Part shown: positions 1-6,454 of the stretch, in pieces
Layout of the letters: each line of letters opens with the position of its first letter
How positions within the stretch are numbered: the stretch's first letter is position 1
Source of the DNA: CSP1-5 sp964558395
GTDB lineage: Bacteria > Methylomirabilota > Methylomirabilia > Methylomirabilales > CSP1-5
Length of the DNA: 13,565 bases
Assembly (NCBI GenBank): GCA_964558395.1
Contig: CAZLDS010000065.1
Location: 1 to 13,565, forward strand
Direction of reading: 5' to 3'
Notes under the pieces: model-generated
The model's input: the letters and a program-made list of their open reading frames with translations, nothing else
Database searches by the model: none
What the model was told of the DNA's origin: nothing
Program-made: the position numbers and the translations under genes

Positions 1-88
1 GCGGGTTGATCCCGAGGATGACCCCCTTCATGATCCCCACGAAGGGATCGGCACTTCCAAAATCGGTCAGGAGTGTGATAATCCTCAC
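1..88 (-). CDS. SAM hydrolase / SAM-dependent halogenase-like (DUF62), N-terminus, runs off left edge
   Basis: Only the first 29 codons are in the window. Read from a GTG at 88, the peptide begins VRIITLLTDFGSADPFVGIM and continues KGVILGINP. The TLLTDFG start followed by D-FVG-MKG-I matches the N-terminus of the S-adenosyl-L-methionine hydroxide adenosyltransferase family (DUF62), whose members hydrolyse SAM to adenosine and methionine; a few relatives are fluorinases or chlorinases. The GTG overlaps the thioesterase stop codon in a GTGA arrangement, so translation is probably coupled, and an AAGG lies about 8 bases upstream inside the thioesterase gene. The family call rests on a short but characteristic stretch. 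Which reaction this member performs cannot be told from the fragment. Confidence 0.75.
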   Translation of the reverse strand, partial: MRIITLLTDFGSADPFVGIMKGVILGINP

Positions 89-483
89 GGGCCGACCTTC
101 ATCAAAAGTCCCCGGGCCTCGGCCACGACGGCTCCCTCGGCCGTGGCCGCCTGGGCCTCTGTCTCCACTGTCCTCTCCGCGTCCCGGAGAATGCGTCCTG
201 CAAAGTCAAGGCGCTCCCCCACCCGTGCAGCCCGTCTCAGCCGAACGTCCAATTTGCCGGTCACGGCCCTGATTCCGCGCAGCCAGGCGCCGTTCACCAT
301 CACCTCGTCAAGGACGGTGGTGATAATGCCGCCGTGCACGATGTCTCGGAACCCTTGCAACTGCTTTGTCGGGATAAAACTCGTGCGCACCTCATTGTCT
401 CCGACCAGCTCAAAGTCCAGCTGAAGCCCGCTGGGGTTCCTTTTCCCGCAGACAAAGCACATTTGATCATCCACGAGTTCCAT
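85..483 (-). CDS. PaaI-family hotdog-fold thioesterase
   Basis: This 132-residue protein has the size and motifs of a single-domain hotdog acyl-CoA thioesterase. Residues 9-20 (CFVCGKRNPSGL) match the Cys-x-x-Cys-Gly...NP-GL start common in the PaaI/DUF4442-like branch. HGGIITTVLDEVM at 50-62 is the central-helix motif in which the Asp/Glu region serves catalysis. Such enzymes are cytoplasmic and release CoA from acyl or aromatic thioesters; the substrate cannot be inferred. The ATG at 483 is preceded by GAGAGGTGA at good spacing, which supports this start. Its stop overlaps the GTG of the following SAM-hydrolase-like gene by four bases, so the two form a small operon. Nothing looks broken. 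Confidence 0.85.
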   Translation of the reverse strand: MELVDDQMCFVCGKRNPSGLQLDFELVGDNEVRTSFIPTKQLQGFRDIVHGGIITTVLDEVMVNGAWLRGIRAVTGKLDVRLRRAARVGERLDFAGRILRDAERTVETEAQAATAEGAVVAEARGLLMKVGP

Positions 484-516
484 CGTTTCACCTCTCGCCC
501 AAGGGTCACTTTCCCG

Positions 517-545
517 TTGACTTTTGCCGTCCGGCCTCTTTAGAT
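517..545 (+). promoter_or_regulatory. Candidate sigma-70 promoter for tRNA-Leu
   Basis: TTGACT at 517-522 and TTAGAT at 540-545 are separated by 17 bases and lie about 15 bases before the tRNA 5' end, a reasonable place for a tRNA promoter. The -10 match is modest, so this is a candidate only. Confidence 0.4.
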
Positions 546-560
546 GTAGACGTTACCTGC

Positions 561-647
561 GCCGAAGTGGCGGAACTGGTAGACGCGCATGGTTCAGGGT
601 CATGTGGGCGTTCGCCCGTGGGGGTTCGAGTCCCCCCTTCGGCACCA
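561..647 (+). tRNA. tRNA-Leu (anticodon CAG)
   Basis: The 87-base sequence folds as a class II tRNA. The acceptor arms GCCGAAG and CTTCGGC pair over seven bases and are followed by the discriminator A and an encoded CCA. The D arm contains the AACTGGTAGACGCG core typical of tRNA-Leu. The anticodon stem CATGG/TCATG encloses the loop TTCAGGG with anticodon CAG. There is a long variable arm (GGGCG-TTCG-CCC), and the T arm GGGGGTTCGAGTCCCCC contains TTCGAG. The CAG anticodon reads CUG. It sits at the border between housekeeping genes on the left and the glycan locus on the right. Confidence 0.97.
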
Positions 648-750
648 ATCATTTCTAGGACTTAAATGCCATCTCATCCTTGAACCTTTCCGGTCTTAGC
701 GATCCCATACCTGTAGCTGCCTCTGGCGTGACTCCGCCTGGCCAACGTAA

Positions 751-1377
751 TCATTCCGGCGAGAAGAGCTTTTCGATGTAACAATACAAAATGATGAAAA
801 GGTAGCGCGAGCCTATTTCCTGGACCTTGAACTTGGAAACACCCTGCTTCCAGTTGTGCCAACTATTTGGTACAACCGCATATTTATAGCCACGAATGAT
901 TGCTTTCAGGGGGAGCTCCACGGTGAGATTAAAGTGGTGGCTCAGCAAGGGCTGAAGCCCGGCAATGACCGTCCGTCGATATAGCTTGAAGGCGTTCGTC
1001 ACGTCGTTGTACCCGATTAGAAACAGCATACGGATAAATAGATTGCCCAGCCGATTGAGAACCAGCTTCGGGAGCGGATAGTCGATAACTTTGCTTTCAC
1101 GATGAAATCGCGAGCCGAATACACAATCGTAGCCTTCTTGAAGCCTCCGATAGAACGTAACGGAGGCATATGGACCAAAGGTGAAACAACCTCTCGTCCA
1201 AAAGCGAGCCTTTGCGCAACTGCTTGATTAAGCGCGAACACCCACGAGGGGTTCAGGTCCACTATGGGGAACCTGTGGAGAAATCGGGACAAAAGATATA
1301 AGGCTTGTACCGGCGACAAAAAGCCAAACAACCCAGCGGGCAATTCGCGTGGTCGAAGAGACGTCGTCTTGCATCAT
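751..1377 (-). pseudogene. Chimeric remnant: membrane protein N-terminus fused to C-terminal half of a polyprenyl-phosphate GT2
   Basis: Read from ATG at 1377, the first part gives MMQDDVSSTTRIARWVVWLF with one hydrophobic segment, then PQVPHSG. After a one-base insertion near 1256 it continues in another frame as NPSWVFALNQAVAQRLAFGR, and after a one-base loss near 1186 it returns as FTFGPYASV. These blocks resemble the start of large polytopic proteins found in polysaccharide loci (from memory, not searched). At about 1155-1162 the sequence switches to the second half of a DPM1/ArnC-like GT2: YRRLQEGYDCVFGSRF, then GYNDVTNAFKLYRR, then HFNLTVELPLKAIIRGY and SWHNWKQGVSKFK, ending at a TGA at 751. 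The GT2 N-terminal catalytic half (nucleotide-sugar site) is missing. The two frameshifts compensate and the junction is in frame. A deletion joining two neighbouring genes plus decay is the simplest reading. Confidence 0.75.
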
Positions 1378-1422
1378 CAGACCTAGCCCAAAACTGCCCC
1401 TCGAATAGTGCAGGCAAAGCGA

Positions 1423-1653
1423 CTACGCCAGCGCTCCCTGGGTCAATCTAAGACCCTCAAGCCACGCTTGGTAGCGAGCGCTAACCTGCGTCGGACTGTA
1501 CCTGCGGAGCATAAACGCTCTGCCGACCTCTCCAACGGTCCGCGCAAGTTGCGGATCCTCGACAAGTTGCCGCATTTGCCGAGGCAACATCAGAAAAGGC
1601 CCGCGACCGCATCTGCGCCATCTCCTGAGCACCTTTTGTCCTCTGCAAAAGAA
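1423..1653 (-). pseudogene. GT4-type glycosyltransferase C-terminal remnant
   Basis: Only the last stretch of a family 4 glycosyltransferase can be read: LPRQMRQLVEDPQLARTVGE followed by GRAFMLRRYSP and SARYQAWLEGL, ending at a TAG at 1423. The pattern 'AMR-LVEDP-LA--MG--GR-----YS----A-RY' is the usual C-terminal helix region of GT4 enzymes, after the sugar-nucleotide-binding Rossmann domain. The frame is closed upstream by a TGA at 1654-1656, and neither of the other frames in 1654-1767 gives a convincing continuation, so the catalytic part is absent. It sits 45 bases upstream of the chimeric remnant, in the same direction. No function is expected. The exact left limit of homology is uncertain (about 1580-1630). 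Confidence 0.55.
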
Positions 1654-1767
1654 TCAGTGATTCGGTCATAGACTGCGACACTTTCGCAAGAGTGGTCACT
1701 AATTCGCGTCAAGTGCGAGTACGATTCAAGTGCAAAAGCAGATATCGCTGGAAAGTGTTGCACACAA

Positions 1768-4176
1768 TCACAGGGTCTTCATAGACCCCTCCAGTTCCCT
1801 GCTGTGACCCACGATCGCAGCTAGACTGCTAGAAAAAGCGCCTCTGGAGCAGTCCATGGCCACACGTCGCAAAGCGTTTTCACGCACGCGTATCCACGTA
1901 CTTTTGTCGGTATAGAGCCTCAGACACTGCTTTCCAAACTCTTCGGGCGTGTCCGCCACCAGCAAATCTTCATCCCTCCTCCAGCCCAATTGACTGGCAA
2001 TCAGGCATGTCGTCACCATTGGAAGACCATAGGCCGCGGCCTCATGAGCCTTATACGGAATACCTGCACCATAACGCGTCGGGACAACGAACAACCGACA
2101 GCGTTCGTATAGCACGCTTAGATCCCTGAGAAACCCATGCACCATGATCCGTCCTTTGCCGTTCAGAGCTGAGACCATCGCCGATTTATTAGTACCAGCT
2201 ACGAAAAAGTCACCCTCATCCGGTAGGTTTTCCACTAATGCCGGCCAGACATTCCTGGCAAACCATAACACCGAGTCTGCATTCGGCGTATCGTCGCCAT
2301 GTATGCCGCCAACGAATAAGATCCCGCTGCGCCTCTCGAATTCATTTTCGCTTGGTTTAGGCACAACTTGATGCCCCAGCACATGAACCTCCCTGACTCC
2401 CCGCCGCGTAAACTCCGCAGCCTCAGCAGCTGAAACGGTTACGATTTTGTTCGCCCATCTGCCTAATTCGACTTCTTCATTAATCATTTCGCAGACATCC
2501 TTGCTCGCCACTTCGACACCCATCAATTTGCGCTTTCCCAGTTCCCGCAACGCAAAAACCGCTTCGGCATCATAGATGATTTCGGTAGACCCACAGAGGC
2601 CTGGGGAGCGTTTATAGATATCGCTGAAAAACTGCATATTGTGCGGCCGACTAATCATTATCGTATCGTAGTAATTTGATCGCTCTTTAAGAAAGCTCTC
2701 GAGCTTATTTACTCCCCGCCCATAGATAATCTCCACCTCGTGCGGAAGATCTGAATAGAGCTCCGCCAGATCTTCGTTTAGTAGAACCATCGGATAGATC
2801 GTCACAAACCAACCCAAATCCACTAGGCAGTGCACGATATCGTTCGCTCGAGGAAAACCTGATCCCAAAGCGCGATGTGGCACTCGATCTTCGAGTAGCA
2901 ACAGCCTTGCCTTGTGTCGCTCTGCCGATCTCCCGACTAATTCGTTCATCGGATTGGGCGCGCAATGCCGAGTTAACGCTTCTTTATGTTTCGCAACAAA
3001 TTTTCTCCGGTTAATCTCCTGTAGCTCGATCGGTCGATCTTCTGACGCAGAACTCGCGAACTCGAAGTGTAAGATAACTGCGTCGGGCTCGTATACCACG
3101 CGGTAGCCCTCATTGCGCAGCCGCATGCACAGATCGGTCTCTTCATAGTATGCTGGAGCAAGTGACTCATCGAAGCCACCGAGTTCGAGGAACAGGTTGC
3201 GTCTGACCAGAAGGAAACACGCAGAGCAGTAATCAACATCACGACGGAACAAGTACGGCCCAGCAGCCGGCGGTGCATTGCGACCGTACCCAAGACAGCT
3301 CCCGTCGTTCCAAATGATGCTGCCTGCCTCTTGCAACTTGCCATCGAGCAACACAATTCGGCCTCCTACGGCGCCAATTTTCACGTGGCTCTCAAGCGTG
3401 TGCACGGCTGCAGCCAATGCCTCAGGAAACAATTGGGTATCGTTGTTTAACAAAAGGACATGCTCACCGGTCGATTCTCGCAGTACCTGATTAACTGCTT
3501 TCACGAAGCCAACGTTTTCGTCATTACGTATGATTCTTGCACCCTCTATTCGAGCAAGCAGATCCTGCGTATCGTCAGTCGAGGCATTGTCCACGATTAT
3601 TATCTCGATTGGTAGATCAACTGTTTCGACTATCGAGAGTAAGCACAAATACGTTACCTCAGCTCGATTGTAAAGAACCAGAATTATGGAAGCCTTCGGC
3701 CTATTTGAGAATGGCAAGCTCAACGAATGACCACTCCGGAGAAATTCGTGGAATAAGGCTCGAGCCTTGATGGTATAATATGTCTTAAGATCTATCGACT
3801 TGAGCTTGCCCAGGGCAAGCTCACGCAGATAAGTCATGGGCGTGCGTGATTCCTGCTTTGTCGCCGAACTGACGTTGGGATGTCGTCGACCCTGTATCGC
3901 TTGCGTAAATAGAAAGAGACTGGACTCGTCACCCGGCTCCGGAGCCAACAACTGCGTTGCGTCTGCTTCCGCTGATGTTGGAGTACCAGTGCCGGACGTG
4001 AAGACAGCTTGAGTCTGACGCCAATGTTGATATGCAGCAGTATCTCGAAATAGGAGCCCAAAGCTTCGATAGACGGAGGACTTAAGCTGCCATTTTTGAG
4101 CGGAAGATAACGGCAGATTTCGATAGAGGATGCGAGCAATTCGGTTAACAACGGTTCTTCCGCGATGGAGAAGCAT
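1768..4176 (-). CDS. Two-domain glycosyltransferase (GT2 followed by GT4), 802 aa
   Basis: Residues about 160-390 form a GT-A fold GT2 domain: SIILVLYNR at 163-171, VDNASTDDT at 195-203, NVGFVKAVN at 221-229, the metal-binding NND at 244-246, GGFDE at 333-337 and the EETD acidic cluster at 345-348. Residues about 420-790 form a GT-B GT4-like domain with a glycine-rich start (GSGFPRANDI at 438-447), FVGG at 621-624, and TRYGAGIPYKAHEAAAYGLP at 700-719, where E712 is a good candidate for the usual nucleotide-sugar-binding acid. Such double enzymes are common in O-antigen and capsule loci and are thought to add two successive sugars at the cytoplasmic membrane face; substrates are unknown. Residues 1-155 are a less conserved helical region with no clear membrane span. 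The ATG at 4176 follows GGTGGAG. Its base composition looks lower in GC than its flanks. The start lies exactly where a foreign PEP-CTERM fragment ends. Confidence 0.88.
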   Translation of the reverse strand: MLLHRGRTVVNRIARILYRNLPLSSAQKWQLKSSVYRSFGLLFRDTAAYQHWRQTQAVFTSGTGTPTSAEADATQLLAPEPGDESSLFLFTQAIQGRRHPNVSSATKQESRTPMTYLRELALGKLKSIDLKTYYTIKARALFHEFLRSGHSLSLPFSNRPKASIILVLYNRAEVTYLCLLSIVETVDLPIEIIIVDNASTDDTQDLLARIEGARIIRNDENVGFVKAVNQVLRESTGEHVLLLNNDTQLFPEALAAAVHTLESHVKIGAVGGRIVLLDGKLQEAGSIIWNDGSCLGYGRNAPPAAGPYLFRRDVDYCSACFLLVRRNLFLELGGFDESLAPAYYEETDLCMRLRNEGYRVVYEPDAVILHFEFASSASEDRPIELQEINRRKFVAKHKEALTRHCAPNPMNELVGRSAERHKARLLLLEDRVPHRALGSGFPRANDIVHCLVDLGWFVTIYPMVLLNEDLAELYSDLPHEVEIIYGRGVNKLESFLKERSNYYDTIMISRPHNMQFFSDIYKRSPGLCGSTEIIYDAEAVFALRELGKRKLMGVEVASKDVCEMINEEVELGRWANKIVTVSAAEAAEFTRRGVREVHVLGHQVVPKPSENEFERRSGILFVGGIHGDDTPNADSVLWFARNVWPALVENLPDEGDFFVAGTNKSAMVSALNGKGRIMVHGFLRDLSVLYERCRLFVVPTRYGAGIPYKAHEAAAYGLPMVTTCLIASQLGWRRDEDLLVADTPEEFGKQCLRLYTDKSTWIRVRENALRRVAMDCSRGAFSSSLAAIVGHSRELEGSMKTL

Positions 4177-4179
4177 TGA

Positions 4180-4360
4180 TCTCCACCTGACCGACCCGAC
4201 CGAACAAGTGCTCGTGTCTTCTAACGGTCAGGGCCTGTATGCCGTCTCTGATACTCCCAACGCCACCATACTCGAACCCGGTACCCTGCTCCTCCTCGGC
4301 GCCGGATTCCTCGGGATGGGGACGATGGTCCGCAGACGGAACCGCAGGGACGGGAAGTAA
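4180..4360 (+). pseudogene. Orphan C-terminal tail of a PEP-CTERM sorted protein
   Basis: On the plus strand, opposite to all neighbours, the reading frame gives TDPTEQVLVSSNGQGLYAVS, then ATILEPGTLLLLGAGF, LGMGTMVRRRNRR and a stop at 4358-4360. The EPGT motif, a following hydrophobic helix and a closing arginine cluster make up the PEP-CTERM signal recognised by exosortase in EPS-producing Gram-negative bacteria; here the first Pro of PEP is Leu. The open frame does reach back to 4130, but that part is antisense to the start of the 802-residue glycosyltransferase and shows no protein-like character of its own. No promoter or ribosome site is visible, so this is probably the leftover end of a lost gene. 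Confidence 0.7.
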
Positions 4361-4398
4361 GGCGCACATATGACCGTTGCATATCTGCGCCACCAGAT

Positions 4399-5319
4399 TC
4401 AAGTCCAACCAGAAGTTTTTTTACCACCCACCCCCTGGAACAAGGTAACTGCAAGGAGTAATCCACACCGAACGGCAATTCCCGCAAAGATCACCGTGTC
4501 ACGGACGGCCCCGCGCTGGAAGTGTTTCTTGTAATAGCGCCAGATGCTCCCGTTCCGCTCGATGACGCTCCGGAACGGGGCCCGAGCCGTGCTGTGTCCG
4601 ATGTAATGTATCACCTCGGCCTTCGGGAAATAGACCACTTTCCAATCCTTGGCCCACATCCGCTTGCACCAGTCCACATCTTCGCAGTAGAGGAAGAAGC
4701 CTTCGTCGAGGAGCCCCACATCGTCTATAGCTTCCCGCCGCACCAACATGCACGCCCCCGCCACCCAGTCGACCACTTCAACCTGGCTGTACTCGTGGTC
4801 CGAGCGGAGATACTGACTGGAGAAGCGGTTGAACGGAAATAGCCGCGTGAGGAGCGAGGTGCGATTGAACAAGGCAGCGGAGTACGTTGGAAACCGACGG
4901 CACGACAGCTGGCGGGACCCATCCGGGTTCAAGAGTTTCGGGCCCAAGACCCCGACCTCCGGATGTGCATCCATGTATCCCACCATTTCATCAAGGGTGC
5001 CTGGGCCCACGAGCGTATCAGGATTAAGGAGCAGAATGTATCGCCCGCGCCCTACACGGATGCCCTGATTACACGCCCGAGCAAATCCGTAGTTTTCCGT
5101 GTTGGCAATCACTTCCGCCGCTGGAAAGTCGCGCGCGACCCACTCCACCGAATCGTCGGCCGAGGCGTTATCCACCACAAGGGTCTGGACGGCTACCTTG
5201 CTGTGATTGCCTAAAATACTCGTGAGGCATTCTCGGAGCCGGGCCCCGCTGTTCCAGGTCACAATAACAGCAGTGACCGTCTCGTTTCGCTCGACTGACT
5301 CTCTTCGGCCTGTGTTCAT
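4399..5319 (-). CDS. GT2 glycosyltransferase, WbbL-like (rhamnosyltransferase type)
   Basis: This 306-residue protein is a complete single-domain GT2 enzyme. Motifs in order: AVIVTWNSG at 17-25, VVDNASADDSVEWV at 48-61, NYGFARACNQG at 76-86, the DxD-like NPD at 99-101, GPKLLNPDGSRQLSCRRFPT at 126-145, WVAGACMLVRREA at 185-197, GLLDEGFFLYCEDVDWC at 202-218, and HSTARA at 242-247. The 'NPDGS-Q-S-RRFPT' and 'DE-FF-Y-EDVD' blocks are typical of the WbbL/dTDP-rhamnosyl transferase group, but the donor cannot be fixed from sequence alone. A hydrophobic segment near 274-294 may anchor it to the inner membrane. ATG 5319 has GAGAG seven bases upstream. It would extend the lipid-linked glycan before export, downstream of wzt in the same direction. 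Confidence 0.88.
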   Translation of the reverse strand: MNTGRRESVERNETVTAVIVTWNSGARLRECLTSILGNHSKVAVQTLVVDNASADDSVEWVARDFPAAEVIANTENYGFARACNQGIRVGRGRYILLLNPDTLVGPGTLDEMVGYMDAHPEVGVLGPKLLNPDGSRQLSCRRFPTYSAALFNRTSLLTRLFPFNRFSSQYLRSDHEYSQVEVVDWVAGACMLVRREAIDDVGLLDEGFFLYCEDVDWCKRMWAKDWKVVYFPKAEVIHYIGHSTARAPFRSVIERNGSIWRYYKKHFQRGAVRDTVIFAGIAVRCGLLLAVTLFQGVGGKKTSGWT

Positions 5320-5410
5320 CCTTTCACTCTCTGATGGGCGGTCCGCGCAATCTTTAAGGGGTGCAAATGAGTTCCGCTACATGGACCAGGGATTGGCCTC
5401 GACATCATTA

Positions 5411-6451
5411 TTATTGAGGAGTGCCACCAGCTCGCCCGTCGTTTGTTGGATCCTCACGCTCGACAGCCCCACAGCTATGCCCCAATCTGGCGAGAACGTT
5501 ACGAAATCGAAAGGTACCATATCCGGATAGCGCTTTCTTGGCAGCTCTCATTGGAGCTGTTATCCGCCACGATGTCGATCGGTAGATTTCCATCACCTGA
5601 TGATCTCGTTCCGCTACGGCAATCTGTACAGCGTCGAGTTCGCAATTTGCTCTGTTGATCTCCGTCTCCAGTGCACGGATGCGTTCCCCCTGCTCGGCCG
5701 CAGTAATCTCAAGCACTTTGATCTTGTCATTCCGTTCCGAAATCTCTCTTTTGTCGGAAATCTTTTGTCCCATGAAGAAGAAAAACCGCCGAATTGCATC
5801 GGCTCTTTGCTGCGCAAACTGAAAAAAATTCACGAGGGCATGGGGTAATTCATTCCCAACCATCAAGACACCTAACCCATGGCCATGCGGGAAGGTGAAA
5901 CTGGGCTTCTGTCCGCTTATTTCTTCCCAGAATACCCACACGCCGAAACTGTGCTCTCGCACATTGACATCGTGAAGAAGGACGATTCCCCTGTTACTGA
6001 CTTTCGGTAACCAGTTCTCGAAATCGTGTCTCACGGCTTCGTAGGTGTGGCAGCCATCGATATGGAGCAGGTCTATGCTGCCATCGGAAAACTGACGTTG
6101 GGCATCGTCGAAGGTGCTTTGAACGAGACTGGAAAAACGCCCATATAGCGGATCATGGTAGGCCCTGAGCTCCTGCAGAACCTCCGGGCCATAGTAGCCT
6201 GCGTGTTGGTCGCCATGCCACGTATCTACTGCGTAGCACCGGGCATCCAGCTTGAGCGCATCCACCGCTTGACAAAAAGCACAATACGAGTCACCCCTTT
6301 GCGTGCCCAGCTCGACAATTACCCGCGGACGTAATAGTTGCACGATCACGAAGGCAAAAGGAATATGCTCATGCCAAGAGACAGTTTCGGTCAGCCGTTG
6401 CGGCTCGGCGAAGAGCAGCGGAAATTCCATTGGATTGAACGTGCCGACCAA
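5411..6451 (-). CDS. SAM-dependent methyltransferase (Methyltransf_24-like) with C-terminal coiled coil
   Basis: The 346-residue protein has a class I methyltransferase domain in its first ~200 residues: VIVELGTQRGDS at 44-55 (SAM motif I), CYAVDTWHGD at 72-81, IDLLHIDGCHTYEAV at 126-140, and GIVLLHDVNV at 155-164. The HIDG-HTYE and LLHD blocks are typical of the Methyltransf_24 / cephalosporin-hydroxylase-like group in polysaccharide loci. Residues about 215-290 are charged and heptad-like (coiled coil), ending in EIYRSTSWRITAPMR at 288-302. It starts at TTG 6451, favoured over ATG 6430 because GGAGGA lies 7 bases upstream of the TTG and nothing similar precedes the ATG. The start follows the wzt stop by three bases, implying coupling. 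By analogy with the WbdD chain terminator (coiled coil, next to Wzt) it may cap the glycan; that is inference. Confidence 0.8.
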   Translation of the reverse strand: MVGTFNPMEFPLLFAEPQRLTETVSWHEHIPFAFVIVQLLRPRVIVELGTQRGDSYCAFCQAVDALKLDARCYAVDTWHGDQHAGYYGPEVLQELRAYHDPLYGRFSSLVQSTFDDAQRQFSDGSIDLLHIDGCHTYEAVRHDFENWLPKVSNRGIVLLHDVNVREHSFGVWVFWEEISGQKPSFTFPHGHGLGVLMVGNELPHALVNFFQFAQQRADAIRRFFFFMGQKISDKREISERNDKIKVLEITAAEQGERIRALETEINRANCELDAVQIAVAERDHQVMEIYRSTSWRITAPMRAAKKALSGYGTFRFRNVLARLGHSCGAVEREDPTNDGRAGGTPQ

Positions 6452-6454
6452 TTC

